Positions 18,739 through 28,560 are shown, counted from the stretch's first letter. The stretch: DNA of 64,000 bases from Alteromonas portus (GCF_005117025.1 NZ_SWCO01000011.1:62001-126000), one strand, 5' to 3'. The notes: generated by a model not told the origin, from the letters alone. Program-made: numbers and translations.

Positions 18739-19647
18739 CTACTCGTTTGGTGCAGTCTCTAAGCGTTCAGCAAAGCCATCTTCAGTTAGAGTATGCGTTA
18801 GTCCTATGCTTTGCAGAGCACTTGTGCTGCTCGTGTCTGCGTTATTATCTTTAACATCTGCATCATTGCGCCAAGCAGTTTGTTCTCGCGCTTTGCCAAA
18901 CTGCTTGGCCACTTTGGGCGCATGTGAAAAATAGTCAGCTACGGAGGTAAGGGTTAAACCTTCTTTTTCAAGTGAGGGAAGATGCGTTTTCAGAAAATCG
19001 ACCGTTTCTGGGTGGGGGTGGCCAATCACAACAACGTGGCCGTTCTTTTTAGCGATATGTTTCATCTGGTTAAATTGCTTGAGCAAAAACGTAGGCTCAA
19101 GCTTATGGTCCAGAAACACCTGCCGGCTTGCGCTAGGCACACCTAACCGCTCGGCAATTTCTTCACCTTTTGTGAGTACAGTGGTTCGACTATCCACAAA
19201 AAATAAACCTTGCCGTTTTACTTCTTTCAAGAGCGCTTCCATTCCTTTCTGCTGCCCTGTGAATGCGCTCCCCATATGGTTATTCACACCCACTGCGTTG
19301 GGCACGCTTTTCATCGCTTTGCGCAAATTGTAAGTAATAGCACCTGCGAACATATCTGTGGTTAGTCCCAGCGGCCCCATTTCCTTACCGTTTTGCGCTT
19401 GCATTGGCATATGAAGCATAACAGCTCTGCCTTCTTGTTCAGCGCGATAGGCAATTTCAGAAGCCAGTGGCGTTTGTGGAAGTATAGAAAAGGTAATTTC
19501 TTTAGGAAGAGAAAAAGCAGCGATATCGGACGGCCTGTACCCCAGGTCATCTAATATTATGATTATGTCTGACTTTGCTTTTGCTTGGAGGCTAATTAGC
19601 CCGCATAAAACAAAGATTATACAAGGCATTAGCAGACGCAAAAGCAT
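18739..19647 (-). CDS. yibQ: Divergent polysaccharide deacetylase (YibQ family)
   Basis: 302 residues with a signal peptide (to about residue 24, ending LQAKA). The fold is a divergent polysaccharide-deacetylase barrel. IIIILDDLGY holds the metal-site acids, followed by VMLHMPMQAQNG, VNNHMGSAFT and a VIGHPHPETVDFL segment. In E. coli yibQ follows envC directly; here an opposite-strand gene lies between them. Periplasmic, with a presumed role in envelope polysaccharide or peptidoglycan metabolism that has not been defined. The C-terminal 50 residues are low complexity. Confidence 0.88.
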   Translation of the reverse strand: MLLRLLMPCIIFVLCGLISLQAKAKSDIIIILDDLGYRPSDIAAFSLPKEITFSILPQTPLASEIAYRAEQEGRAVMLHMPMQAQNGKEMGPLGLTTDMFAGAITYNLRKAMKSVPNAVGVNNHMGSAFTGQQKGMEALLKEVKRQGLFFVDSRTTVLTKGEEIAERLGVPSASRQVFLDHKLEPTFLLKQFNQMKHIAKKNGHVVVIGHPHPETVDFLKTHLPSLEKEGLTLTSVADYFSHAPKVAKQFGKAREQTAWRNDADVKDNNADTSSTSALQSIGLTHTLTEDGFAERLETAPNE

Positions 19648-19900
19648 CTAAATCACATCCGTTTTTCATCATTATTATTAAGCGCGTTTTGTGAATAACT
19701 TCACTTTAATGTTTAGCATACCAACAACGAAAGGACTTTCAATAAAACTTCGGCTTTTTTATCGGCCACTTGCGCACGCAGTTAGCAAGCCCACTTTGTA
19801 AAGCTTGGTAAATATTGCGTAAACCTAGCACTATTCACTAAAAATATTTTTAGCAGGACGATACTTTATTACCACATCACTTCTTATTTAAGGTTTCGCA

Positions 19901-20239
19901 ATGATTTCAGGTATCAATGATTCTTCAGCAACACAGCAACTAAGACCGAACACCCCACCTCCTCCGCCAAAGGGTCAGCAAGCATCATTGACCGATGAGC
20001 AAACACAGGCACTTCAGTCGATTTTAGAGCAATATGACGCAGACTCATTAACCAGTGAAGACGCGACATCAATTGTTGAGCAGTTGAAAAGCGAAGGCAT
20101 CGAGCCAGGCAAGGCATTAGAGAGTGCACTTAGCAGCGCGGGCTTTGACGCAAAAGAAATTGGTGAACTTGCAGGCTTAGGTGAAGGCAAGCCTCAACGC
20201 CCTTTGCCAGATACAGCCACGTTTGAAGTCACAGCCTAA
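19901..20239 (+). CDS. Small hypothetical protein between yibQ and envC
   Basis: 112 residues, acidic, with no signal peptide or membrane helix. A Pro-rich start (PNTPPPPPKGQQ) leads to a helical region with a helix-loop-helix look (LTDEQTQALQSILEQYDADSLTSEDATSIVEQL, then SEGIEPGKALESALSSAGFD). The Asp/Ser spacing is vaguely EF-hand-like but not a canonical loop. The start codon has an AAGG-type site (TTTAAGGTTTCGCA). It is on the opposite strand to both neighbours, interrupting the usual envC-yibQ pair. Unrecognised family. Confidence 0.65.
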   Translation: MISGINDSSATQQLRPNTPPPPPKGQQASLTDEQTQALQSILEQYDADSLTSEDATSIVEQLKSEGIEPGKALESALSSAGFDAKEIGELAGLGEGKPQRPLPDTATFEVTA

Positions 20240-20261
20240 ACGTTGTTTTGACGTAGACGAA

Positions 20262-21425
20262 TTAATCCAGCCAAGATTTTGGATTTAGCGCCTTGCCTTT
20301 GTGGCGAATTTCAAAGTAAAGATTAGGATATTCCTGACCACCGCTTCGGCCCACAAGTGCAATGCGCTCACCTTCCCTAACATCATCGCCAGCTTGTTTA
20401 AGCAATGCTTGGTTATGGCCGTAAACACTCATATAGCCCTCACCATGGTCGATAATGGCAACTAAGCCAAACCCGCGCAACCAATCAGCATACAGCACTT
20501 TCCCAGGTGCTATGCTATTTACTGGGTCGCCCTCGGCGCCGTCTATCACAATGCCTTTCCAAGATACTTGTCCTTGACGGCGACTACCAAATAGATGACG
20601 TATTCTGCCTTTCACCGGTGCAGCCAGCTTACCTTTGAGTTTAGCAAGACCATTCATACTAAACTCAGCAGCGCGAGCCGCACGTTCGGCAGCAATACGC
20701 GCTGCCTCAATCGCTCCTCTTAGTGCCTTTTCGTCGGCTTGCAAAGAGGCAATACGCTGGTTTTCCGATGCTATGGTTTTATTAATCTTTTTAAGTGTTG
20801 CTTTGCGATCGTCCTGACGCGTAATAAGTACCGCACGCTGACCTTCTTGCTCGTCTTTAAGTGCAGCAAGTGAAAGGGCTTTGTCACTTAGTTCAGCGTT
20901 GACTTCTTCAAGCCTAGCCACATTTCCCCTAAAGCTCTCAATTTCTTTCTGGCGGGCTTTTGCCACATATTGATAGTAGGTAATGACACGTTCAAATGTA
21001 CGTGCATCTTCTTGATAAAAGAGCATTTTGGCGTAGTCGTAGTGGCCGGCCATAAATGCGCTTTTAAGCTGGCTAGACAATAAAGATTGTTGCTTGCGAA
21101 TAGCGGCTTTAAGTGCTTCTTGTTCTTCCTCAAGCTTGGCCTGCTCTTGTTCAACATTTTTAAGAGCCTGGCGCGTATTGGCCAAGGCTTTTGCCACTTT
21201 TGCAATTTCAAGCTCAGAAGCCTTAAGTACATTATCTAATTCTTGTGCACTGGCTTTATTATTTTCAAGCACTTGCTGCCGAGCGCGTAATTCAGCCTGC
21301 AGCTCAGCTAACTTTTCTTTTTGCGCATTAGCGGCGCTATCTTGCGCTACAGCATCGCTTCCAATTGGTACGACAGCCAAAGCTACTATGCACCCAATGA
21401 TTGAAAGAAATGAACGTGCTGACAT
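20262..21425 (-). CDS. envC: Murein hydrolase activator EnvC
   Basis: 387-residue periplasmic protein with a signal peptide (to about residue 27, ending DAVAQ). A long coiled coil (about 30-260) precedes a C-terminal LytM/M23 domain. The LytM domain lacks the zinc ligands of active peptidases: the first His motif reads WKGIVIDG and the last HxH reads LYFEIRH. This is as expected for an EnvC that activates AmiA/AmiB amidases at the division site and does not cut peptidoglycan itself. Divergent from yibN-grxC-secB-gpsA as in E. coli, but without gpmI. Confidence 0.93.
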   Translation of the reverse strand: MSARSFLSIIGCIVALAVVPIGSDAVAQDSAANAQKEKLAELQAELRARQQVLENNKASAQELDNVLKASELEIAKVAKALANTRQALKNVEQEQAKLEEEQEALKAAIRKQQSLLSSQLKSAFMAGHYDYAKMLFYQEDARTFERVITYYQYVAKARQKEIESFRGNVARLEEVNAELSDKALSLAALKDEQEGQRAVLITRQDDRKATLKKINKTIASENQRIASLQADEKALRGAIEAARIAAERAARAAEFSMNGLAKLKGKLAAPVKGRIRHLFGSRRQGQVSWKGIVIDGAEGDPVNSIAPGKVLYADWLRGFGLVAIIDHGEGYMSVYGHNQALLKQAGDDVREGERIALVGRSGGQEYPNLYFEIRHKGKALNPKSWLD

Positions 21426-21691
21426 AACGTGGGCTTGAGACCTCTAGTATTGCAATGGCGGCTTGCTGTTCGTCCAGCTATATGGCCCCAATGCGATTAA
21501 TAACAATATCCAGTGTATCTGACGGCTCCTCATATGCCCAGTGCAATTTATCCGTAATATCAATCATCTAAAGTATTTGGTGTTTACGCGATGTCGCCGA
21601 CTCATCTCTAAGTGAAAGGTAAGCTGGTTTCTCGCCCATTTTTCTATATACTTTGCACTCTTTTCATGGTCTGTAGACAGGGTTAGAGGTA

Positions 21692-22117
21692 ATGGATCAA
21701 CTAATAGAATTTGCTAGCAACAACATTATTCTTGCTGGTATTTGGGTTGCGCTGATTGCCATGTTGATATTTAGCTATATCAGTGCATGGACATCTTCAG
21801 TAAAAGAACTAAGCACGCACGAAGCAACTGTTTTAATGAACAAAGAAGATGCAATTGTGCTAGATACGCGTCCTGCAAAAGAGTTTAAAGCTGGTCACAT
21901 TTTAGGTGCCAGACAGATTAAACCTGAAGAAGTGCGTGAGAAAAACTTCAAGAAACTTGAAAACAGCAAAGACAAACCCATTATCGTAGTATGCGCTATG
22001 GGTAATCAGGCTCGTGGTACAGCAAATGCGATGCTAAAAGATGGCTTCGCGAATGTGAATGTATTAAAAGGCGGAATGAACGCGTGGCAAAGTGCCAGCC
22101 TTCCCGTTTCTAAATAA
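21692..22117 (+). CDS. yibN: Rhodanese-like domain membrane protein (YibN)
   Basis: 141 residues: one N-terminal membrane helix (about 12-32) and a cytoplasmic rhodanese domain with LDTRPAKEFKAGHILGA and the active-site loop VVCAMGNQARGTANAML, where Cys-103 is the likely catalytic residue. A GAGGTA site precedes the ATG. First gene of the conserved yibN-grxC-secB-gpsA operon. Confidence 0.93.
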   Translation: MDQLIEFASNNIILAGIWVALIAMLIFSYISAWTSSVKELSTHEATVLMNKEDAIVLDTRPAKEFKAGHILGARQIKPEEVREKNFKKLENSKDKPIIVVCAMGNQARGTANAMLKDGFANVNVLKGGMNAWQSASLPVSK

Positions 22118-22129
22118 CAGGTAACCTTT

Positions 22130-22390
22130 ATGAGCAAAGTAGAACTTTACACCAAGGGGCATTGCCCTTACTGCCACCGTGCAAAAGCACTGTTAACGCA
22201 AAAAGGTGTAGAATTTATTGAATACCCAATAGATGTTAAGCCTGAGCTACGCGACGAAATGATTGAGCGCGCAAATGGCGGCTGGACTGTTCCGCAAATT
22301 TTCATTGACGATCAGCACGTTGGTGGCTGTGACGATATGATGGCTTTGGAAGCACAAAGCAAACTAAACCCAATGCTGGGTTTAGCGTAA
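22130..22390 (+). CDS. grxC: Glutaredoxin 3
   Basis: 86-residue glutaredoxin with the CPYC dithiol active site (residues 12-15, GHCPYCHRA), the TVPQIF cis-Pro loop and GGCDDMMAL glutathione-binding segment. It reduces disulfides using glutathione in the cytoplasm. Starts 12 bases after yibN with an AGGTAA site. Confidence 0.97.
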   Translation: MSKVELYTKGHCPYCHRAKALLTQKGVEFIEYPIDVKPELRDEMIERANGGWTVPQIFIDDQHVGGCDDMMALEAQSKLNPMLGLA

Positions 22391-22452
22391 AGCGTCAGCG
22401 CATACAGCAACGCACTACATTAAATTAAAACGACAATTAAATAGGAAATACC

Positions 22453-22962
22453 ATGGCTGACGAAAATCAGACAAACAACGGTGAAGCAGCAGGCGCACAA
22501 GCGCAACAGGGTGCTCAGTTCAATATTCAGCGTATCTACACAAAAGACATCTCTTTTGAGTCTCCAAACGCACCCGCTATTTTCACTAAAGAGTGGAAGC
22601 CTGAAATCAAATTAGACATCGACACTAGCACTAACAAACTAGAAGAAAATGTATTTGAAGTTGTGCTTTCAGTTACCGTAACGGCAACGCTAGGTGAAGA
22701 AACAGCGTTCCTTTGCGAAGTACAACAAGCAGGTATCTTTGCTATTGGCGAAATGCCAGATCAAAACAAAGCGCATACGCTAGGCTCATTCTGCCCGAAT
22801 ATGCTTTTCCCATATGCGCGTGAAACTATTTCTAACTTGGTTAACCGAGGCACTTTCCCTCCACTTAACCTAGCACCTGTAAACTTCGACGCTATCTTTG
22901 CAGCTTACGTGCAAAAACGTGCACAGCAAGCGCAAGGCGAAGCGCCAAAAATGGACGCCTAA
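22453..22962 (+). CDS. secB: Protein-export chaperone SecB
   Basis: Tetrameric cytosolic chaperone that keeps precursor proteins unfolded and hands them to SecA. 169 residues, with the core [22 protein letters not shown]-like strands and [28 protein letters not shown] near the C-terminus, as in the family. A Gln/Ala-rich N-terminal extension (about 20 residues) is common in marine homologues. An AGGAA site precedes the ATG. Confidence 0.97.
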   Translation: MADENQTNNGEAAGAQAQQGAQFNIQRIYTKDISFESPNAPAIFTKEWKPEIKLDIDTSTNKLEENVFEVVLSVTVTATLGEETAFLCEVQQAGIFAIGEMPDQNKAHTLGSFCPNMLFPYARETISNLVNRGTFPPLNLAPVNFDAIFAAYVQKRAQQAQGEAPKMDA

Positions 22963-22972
22963 CTAGGTGAAC

Positions 22973-23989
22973 ATGAAGTCGAATTCGGTTTCAGAGTCTA
23001 TTTCAGTATTGGGGGCGGGGTCGTACGGCACCGCCCTTGCTTTTTGTCTTGCCAGAAATGGTAACCCAACATTGCTTTGGGGCCGTGATGAAAAGCACAT
23101 TGCTGAAATGGAAGCGAGCCGAGAAAACAGCCGTTATCTTCCTGGCGCTACTTTTCCAGATGCACTGGTTGTAAATGCCAACTTAGAAGAAGTGGTCGCT
23201 GCAAGCCAAGACATTTTGGTGGTTGTCCCTAGCCACGCATTTGCGGCAATGCTTCAAAGCTTAAAGCCATTGCTTAAACCGCATCAACGCATTATCTGGG
23301 CGACCAAAGGGTTAGAGCCCAAAACTGGTCGTTTGCTACGCGATGTAGCGGAAGAAATTCTAGGCACGGATTACCCCTTAGCTGTTTTATCAGGGCCCAC
23401 TTTCGCTAAAGAAATGGTTGCGGGATTACCTACTGCGATTTCATTGTCTTCTACCGACGATACCTTAAGTGACGAATTTGCAGCAAAGCTTCATTGCGCA
23501 AAATCTTTCCGTGTATACAAAAACTCAGATTTTACTGGTGTACAGTTGGGTGGCGCGGTTAAAAACGTTATCGCTATAGGCGCGGGCTTAGCCGATGGCC
23601 TTGGCTTTGGCGCAAATGCACGTACGGCCCTTATTACCCGAGGATTGGCAGAGCTTACCCGCCTAGGCGTTAAGCTAGGCGCCAACCCTGAGACGTTCAT
23701 GGGCATGGCAGGCCTTGGCGACTTAGTATTAACCTGTACTGACAATCAATCTCGTAATCGCCGCTTTGGCTTGGCATTGGGTCAAGGCAAAAGTGTGGAT
23801 GTTGCTATCGAAGAAATTGGGCAGGTGGTTGAAGGCTATCGCAATACTGAAGAGGTGCACGTATTATCTAAGAAAGTAGGCGTAGAAATGCCTATTTGTG
23901 AACAGATATACGCTGTGCTCTATCACGGTAAATCACCGAAAGAAGCGGCCTTAGCTTTACTTGGTCGAGACCTAAAAAAAGAAGCGTAA
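22973..23989 (+). CDS. gpsA: Glycerol-3-phosphate dehydrogenase [NAD(P)+]
   Basis: Reduces dihydroxyacetone phosphate to sn-glycerol-3-phosphate, feeding phospholipid synthesis. 338 residues from the ATG at 22973, which follows TAGGTGA; the GTG two codons upstream overlaps that site. Rossmann motif [21 protein letters not shown], catalytic-Lys region [13 protein letters not shown] and RNRRFG are present. Last gene of the yibN-secB operon; cysE, which follows in E. coli, is absent here. Confidence 0.97.
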   Translation: MKSNSVSESISVLGAGSYGTALAFCLARNGNPTLLWGRDEKHIAEMEASRENSRYLPGATFPDALVVNANLEEVVAASQDILVVVPSHAFAAMLQSLKPLLKPHQRIIWATKGLEPKTGRLLRDVAEEILGTDYPLAVLSGPTFAKEMVAGLPTAISLSSTDDTLSDEFAAKLHCAKSFRVYKNSDFTGVQLGGAVKNVIAIGAGLADGLGFGANARTALITRGLAELTRLGVKLGANPETFMGMAGLGDLVLTCTDNQSRNRRFGLALGQGKSVDVAIEEIGQVVEGYRNTEEVHVLSKKVGVEMPICEQIYAVLYHGKSPKEAALALLGRDLKKEA

Positions 23990-24010
23990 TTACATTACGC
24001 TTCTTTTTTA
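23979..24010. terminator. Bidirectional intrinsic terminator after gpsA
   Basis: GAAGCGTAAT / ATTACGCTTC stem with a 3-nt loop, T-run on both outer sides. The left arm includes the gpsA stop codon. It also ends the convergent minus-strand gene. Confidence 0.88.
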
Positions 24011-24023
24011 TTTTACTTAGCAA

Positions 24024-24416
24024 CTAGCGCCCTTCCCTAACCACTACCACTTTTTGGTTGCCTCGGTAGTTGTCATGGTTACGCTTGTTACGCTTCACTT
24101 TTTTCACCTTTTTGTAAGGGGAATCAACCACAACATAGCGATTTCCCTGCTTTCGATAATAATGGTTATTCGCAACGTAATAACGGTTGTTATCGACCAC
24201 TTCAACCCTATGTGCACCTGGCAACACGTTAACGAATAGTCCTATTTCCGGTACTCTAATGGCAACGTCAACCAGTGAGCGAACCGGCTGCGTGATAACA
24301 GTTACCGTATTATTTCCACCTTTTTTAGCGTGAGAATGATGACCTGAATGCGCGCTAGCCTGGCCTGCAACCATTAAGCAAACGCCGGTAATAATAGTCA
24401 ATGTTATACGTTTCAT
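24024..24416 (-). CDS. Small basic periplasmic protein, function unknown
   Basis: 130 residues with a signal peptide (cleavage after about residue 22, ASA). The mature N-terminus is His-rich (HSGHHSHAKK), followed by a beta segment, a Tyr/Asn-rich stretch (NNRYYVANNHYYRKQGNRYVVV) and a very basic tail (KKVKKVKRNKRNH). The RYYV-NNHYYR-GNRYVVV pattern is like the small repeats of many uncharacterised periplasmic proteins. Monocistronic. The His cluster might bind metal; this is inference. Confidence 0.75.
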   Translation of the reverse strand: MKRITLTIITGVCLMVAGQASAHSGHHSHAKKGGNNTVTVITQPVRSLVDVAIRVPEIGLFVNVLPGAHRVEVVDNNRYYVANNHYYRKQGNRYVVVDSPYKKVKKVKRNKRNHDNYRGNQKVVVVREGR

Positions 24417-24523
24417 AATGCTACTCCTAACTCATTTGTGCATGTTCACAGGCTATATTAATGAGTGAAGCTGAACGAAAACTGACTCTGACACGCTTTA
24501 CGCTTTCTTTACAATTGGCATAA

Positions 24524-24547
24524 AAAAGCCCTGTTAACAGGGCTTTT
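24524..24547. terminator. Intrinsic terminator after trmL
   Basis: AAAAGCCCTGTTAACAGGGCTTTT, a perfect palindromic stem with T-runs on both sides. It is positioned to stop trmL on the minus strand. Confidence 0.85.
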
Positions 24548-24587
24548 CTAGATAGAAATTCTTCCGGTGGCTTATATCCGCGCTTTG

Positions 24588-25052
24588 CTACCTGGCACCT
24601 TCGTAGCCAAATTGACGCCAGCTTTCATACACAAATACAGACACAGCATTAGATAGATTCATACTGCGACTGTCTGGCAGCATAGGAATGCGGACGCGCT
24701 GCTCTGGAGGAAGCGATTGAATATAATCGTCGGGTAAACCACGGGTTTCAGGGCCAAATATAAGCGCATCGCCTTTTTGATACGAGACATCGCTATGAAA
24801 CGCTTTTCCTTTGGTTGTGCAGGCAAATACGCGCTTAGGTTTAGCATCTTCAAGGTAGGCATCTAAACTTGCATGGCGCTTAACGTGAGCAAATTCGTGA
24901 TAATCTAAACCTGCACGTCGAACACGTTTATCGTCCCATTCAAAGCCTAAAGGCTCAATTAGGTGCAACGTAAAGCCGCTATTTGCACATAAACGAATGA
25001 TATTTCCCGTATTAGGTGGGATTTCTGGCTGATAAAGTACAATATCAAGCAT
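24588..25052 (-). CDS. trmL: tRNA (cytidine(34)-2'-O)-methyltransferase
   Basis: SPOUT-class enzyme that 2'-O-methylates the wobble base of tRNA-Leu isoacceptors. 154 residues, the usual length. Motifs: [21 protein letters not shown] at the N-terminus, [11 protein letters not shown] in the middle and the SAM-binding knot [19 protein letters not shown] at the C-terminus. Monocistronic with its own terminator. Confidence 0.96.
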   Translation of the reverse strand: MLDIVLYQPEIPPNTGNIIRLCANSGFTLHLIEPLGFEWDDKRVRRAGLDYHEFAHVKRHASLDAYLEDAKPKRVFACTTKGKAFHSDVSYQKGDALIFGPETRGLPDDYIQSLPPEQRVRIPMLPDSRSMNLSNAVSVFVYESWRQFGYEGAR

Positions 25053-25204
25053 GCTTTTCTAAATTACCTTCACAGTTAACAATCCGTTCATTTTATACCG
25101 AAATGCTGAACTTCATCACCCCTGCACGTACTTTTATCAACTATTGCATACAAAACGCGTATTGTTAGGTCAAATAGTAAAAGAAATACTTACCAAAATG
25201 GTCT

Positions 25205-26182
25205 TTAAATATTCTCATCTTCAATCAAAAAGTCGAGAATACGCGCCATGGAACGTTCGCGAATTTCATCAGATTCAGTGAAAAGTTCATGATATGCACG
25301 GGGTACAATTTCTAGTATTGCATTAGGCATGAGCTGTGCGACGCGCCGCTGACGCTTATTATCTATTATGGCGTCATCGTCTGCGCTGAGCACCAGCGCT
25401 GGCGTAGTGATAGCCCGCGCACTATTTTCAATTCTATTCATTGCCTGATGTGCCGCGGCTAACCACTCAGTCGTTACCCCGCCTAACTGGATATCTTGCT
25501 CTTCATCGTATAGCTCGCGAAACAGCGCATAACGGGTTTTACTGTGGGTAAGCTTATTTAGTGAAAAAGGGAATGCTATATACGGGGTTTGACCGAAAAA
25601 ATACCCAGCGTCTGCTTTTTTCATTCTATTTACGGCCAAGCCGGTACGAATTAAGCCATTCGCTAGCCAATTGGGTAGAGAGGGCTTTATACCAAACATG
25701 GGGGAAGCCAGCACCGCTTTAGAAAACAATTTTGGCAAACGCAGTAATGTGAGTGCACCAATGGCACCGCCCATTGAGTGACATATCAACAATAAAGGCC
25801 CTTGTTGGAGGGGCTTAACAATAGACTCAACGAAGGCGACGAAATCATCAACATAATCATCAAAATTCGCGACATAACCGTGTTGTGGGTCTTTTGTCAT
25901 TCTGTCTGACAAGCCTTGCCCTCTATGATCTAAAATAAAAACAGCAAAGCCGTTTTGATAGAGATCGTAAACAAACTCTTTGTACTTTAGGTAAGACTCA
26001 ATGCGACCAGAGCAAATAACAATGGTGGCTCGCGGCGTTTCAGGAATACAGTAGGCGTAGCGCACCTTTATATTGTCTTTGCCGTCAAACTGGCTTTGTG
26101 TGACACACTCCTGCCAGAAAGGATTGATGTGTGAGGCAAAGGTGCTGGCTAAATTATTTTCTGATGTGAACGTCCAGTTCAT
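25205..26182 (-). CDS. Alpha/beta hydrolase, lysophospholipase/monoglyceride-lipase type
   Basis: 325 residues of the PldB/monoacylglycerol-lipase group. Oxyanion region FILDHRGQGLS, nucleophile elbow ICHSMGGAIGAL (Ser about 137), acid in LSADDDAIIDN and catalytic His in RAYHELFTESDEIR. No signal peptide, so probably cytoplasmic or peripheral to the inner membrane. E. coli PldB (L2) is the closest known relative. Oriented with the Cpx genes but 67 bp after cpxA, so co-transcription is possible. Confidence 0.88.
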   Translation of the reverse strand: MNWTFTSENNLASTFASHINPFWQECVTQSQFDGKDNIKVRYAYCIPETPRATIVICSGRIESYLKYKEFVYDLYQNGFAVFILDHRGQGLSDRMTKDPQHGYVANFDDYVDDFVAFVESIVKPLQQGPLLLICHSMGGAIGALTLLRLPKLFSKAVLASPMFGIKPSLPNWLANGLIRTGLAVNRMKKADAGYFFGQTPYIAFPFSLNKLTHSKTRYALFRELYDEEQDIQLGGVTTEWLAAAHQAMNRIENSARAITTPALVLSADDDAIIDNKRQRRVAQLMPNAILEIVPRAYHELFTESDEIRERSMARILDFLIEDENI

Positions 26183-26248
26183 AAATACCCTATTACAATG
26201 AATATGCGCTCTTTGTTAGGCCACAAAGCACCGTCAAAGTATAGGTTA

Positions 26249-27607
26249 CTACTTTGGAAATGACAGAGTTACTCGAAGCCCACCGCGCTCAACAGGTTCA
26301 GCTATAATGCGCCCATGATGCAACTCAACTGCGGCTTTTGCAATGGATAAACCTAGACCAACCCCTCCTGATTCTCGCTCTCTGGCAAGGGTAGCGCGGT
26401 AAAACGGTGAAAATATGCGTTCACATTCCTCTACAGTCAGGCCATCACCATCATCTGTAATATGGATATACCAATGCTTCGTGTCTTCACTAAACGAAAT
26501 ATGCGTTGAATAATTACTGTGTCGAATAGCGTTGCGCAGAACATTTTCCACGGCGCGACACAGCATCATACTGTCAATGACTACAGCCTTTTTGGGTACA
26601 TCATCAATGATCAGCTGCTTGTTTTTGTTTGCTGCTTCAAAGTTCGCATCAGTAAAAACATCGTTCAGAACCAATGATAGTACCTGCTTTTCTTTAGTAG
26701 CTTCTCCAGACTCTGCACGGCTTAGTGTAAGCAACTGACTCACCAACGCTTCCATTCGATCAGCCTCTCGCTCAACCCTAGACAGCGTTTCAGGGTCTAC
26801 GTTTTGCTGATGAGCAAGTCCAAGTGCCATTTGTAAACGTGCCAAGGGTGAACGAAGTTCGTGAGATACATCGGCCAACAAACGCTTTTGCGCTCCCCAC
26901 ATTGACTCTAACTGCTCTGCCATTCTATTAAAGTCACGGGACAGTTGACCTAACTCGTCCTGACGGTTAGCTGCCTTGCCTACTCGCGCCTGCCAATCGC
27001 CACTGGCTATGCGCTTAACTGAACTTTGGATACGCAATATTGGGTTAGTCAGCGACTTTGCAAACAGCCAGCTTAGTAATGTGGTGGTAATTAGCGCGAT
27101 CGTTAGAAATAGTAATACAGGAGGACTTTGTTTTTCAGGCATATCGAGCCTTACTGAAAAAAGCGCGAATCGCGAACCATTACGCTCAAAGAAAACCGGC
27201 CCCAAGATTTTAAATGCCCCTCGCTTTACCGCAATGGGTGATGTTTGGTTGACCAGTCGAAGTAAATCATCTTTATCATTTTCACGAAGCGGAGGGCCCC
27301 CACCCGAAATAAGGCGGTTATCACTTATGTCGACAGCAACCATTCGACCTCTCCCTCCCCGAGAAAAACGGTCAAGAGGCCCGTGCAGCGGTGCATTTTG
27401 GAAGCGACTGTTTTGCAAATGTTCCACTACTTGGTTTAAATCAGCAATTTCTCGCGGCTGTATTGGTACAATTTCCAAGTCTTCAAAAAATAATCGGCTG
27501 CCCCAAATAGCCAATAAAGCGGTGACAATGAATGTAGCCCAAAACCAAAGAAATAATCGACCCATTATGGCTCGAGTGGGACTTATACTACGTAATAGTT
27601 TTACCAT
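26249..27607 (-). CDS. cpxA: Sensor histidine kinase, CpxA-like
   Basis: 452 residues. Two membrane helices (about 18-38 and 164-184) flank a periplasmic sensor domain. A HAMP domain follows (about 185-238), then HisKA with ADVSHELRSPLARLQ (phospho-acceptor His about 249) and a HATPase domain with NVLRNAIRH, DDGDG and GVGLGLSI. The operon with a CpxR-like regulator, divergent from a CpxP/Spy-family gene, supports assignment as the Cpx envelope-stress sensor. The start ATG overlaps the cpxR stop. A second Met at residue 15 is a possible start. Confidence 0.9.
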   Translation of the reverse strand: MVKLLRSISPTRAIMGRLFLWFWATFIVTALLAIWGSRLFFEDLEIVPIQPREIADLNQVVEHLQNSRFQNAPLHGPLDRFSRGGRGRMVAVDISDNRLISGGGPPLRENDKDDLLRLVNQTSPIAVKRGAFKILGPVFFERNGSRFALFSVRLDMPEKQSPPVLLFLTIALITTTLLSWLFAKSLTNPILRIQSSVKRIASGDWQARVGKAANRQDELGQLSRDFNRMAEQLESMWGAQKRLLADVSHELRSPLARLQMALGLAHQQNVDPETLSRVEREADRMEALVSQLLTLSRAESGEATKEKQVLSLVLNDVFTDANFEAANKNKQLIIDDVPKKAVVIDSMMLCRAVENVLRNAIRHSNYSTHISFSEDTKHWYIHITDDGDGLTVEECERIFSPFYRATLARERESGGVGLGLSIAKAAVELHHGRIIAEPVERGGLRVTLSFPK

Positions 27608-28320
27608 TAATGGCTTCCAACAATTAACATATACCCCACACCTCGAATGGTCTTAATCTTTTCATCTACTACAACAGCACCTATTTTTTTACGCAGGTTA
27701 CTTACGTGCATATCTATACTTCTATCGAAAGCTTGTAGAGGCTTGCCCAAAATCTTTAAGCTTATCTCTTCTTTCGTTACTCGCTGAGCAGCATTAAGCA
27801 TCAACAGGCGCAAAATTAAAAATTCCGTTGTTGTGAGTGTTAGCTCTACATCGTCCACTTTTGCCAGCTGGCTGCTTGGGCTTAAAAAGATGCCGTTCAC
27901 AAATAAATCTTGCTCAACGGCTCCACCGGTTGATGATAAATTATGACGGCGAACGATAGCTTTTATCCGCGCTACCAGTTCCCGATGATTGAAAGGCTTA
28001 GGCAAATAGTCATCAGCGCCCATCTCAAGACCCAAAATACGGTCATAGTCGTCGCCTCTTGCTGTAAGCATAAGTACTGGCGTGCTGTGGCTTGCCCGAA
28101 GCTTTTTCAATACGTCAAACCCATCCATTTTCGGCATCATGACATCAAGCAGTATTAAGTCGTAGTGACGCCCTGAAACCGCTTCAGATAAACCGTCTTC
28201 ACCATCGTTACGCACTTGCACCTTATACCCCATACCCGATAGGTAAGTAGAAAGCATTTCTGTTAGTTCAAGGTCGTCATCAATAACGAGGATAGACTGC
28301 AAGTGAAAATCTGAACTCAT
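27607..28320 (-). CDS. cpxR: OmpR-family response regulator, CpxR-like
   Basis: 237 residues. Receiver domain with acidic pocket DDD, phospho-acceptor Asp in LILLDVMMPKMDGFDV, Thr in LMLTARGD and Lys in YLPKPF. A C-terminal winged helix recognition region (FDRSIDMHVSNLRKKIG) follows. I take the ATG at 28320 because it begins the receiver domain cleanly; an in-frame ATG ten codons upstream also exists and neither has a strong ribosome-binding site. Divergent from cpxP with GTAAA repeats between. Confidence 0.9.
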   Translation of the reverse strand: MSSDFHLQSILVIDDDLELTEMLSTYLSGMGYKVQVRNDGEDGLSEAVSGRHYDLILLDVMMPKMDGFDVLKKLRASHSTPVLMLTARGDDYDRILGLEMGADDYLPKPFNHRELVARIKAIVRRHNLSSTGGAVEQDLFVNGIFLSPSSQLAKVDDVELTLTTTEFLILRLLMLNAAQRVTKEEISLKILGKPLQAFDRSIDMHVSNLRKKIGAVVVDEKIKTIRGVGYMLIVGSH

Positions 28321-28453
28321 GGTATTAAACTCTTTAACTGCTAGATTCATGAAAGTGCCTGCAAACTAGATAAAATTCAACCTACGTTTATATTGTGTCT
28401 AGCTTCAAGCCAACGAAAAACACTGACAAACGCATATTATATCTTTTCAGACC

Positions 28454-28494
28454 TTTACAATCACAAATCGGCATCACCTTTACATAAGCTTTAC
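28454..28494. promoter_or_regulatory. CpxR-box-like GTAAA repeats before cpxP
   Basis: Three TTTAC (GTAAA on the minus strand) elements at 28454, 28479 and 28490. The last two are spaced by 6 bp, within the GTAAA-N4-8-GTAAA spacing of CpxR sites. They lie 67-107 bp before cpxP and in the shared region with cpxR, consistent with autoregulation and cpxP induction. Confidence 0.6.
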
Positions 28495-28560
28495 AGTGCA
28501 TTGACTGCTTTTTTGGTCTATCGCGCTAGGATTAGCGTGTCCGACAAAAAGGAGACGACA

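Noticed and set aside
21478-21567. 29-codon ORF upstream of envC on the minus strand
   Set aside because: No ribosome-binding site and no family match; likely chance.
26976-27656. 226-codon open frame antisense to cpxA
   Set aside because: It lies entirely over cpxA and the cpxR end. It is Ser/Arg-rich shadow sequence without a ribosome site.
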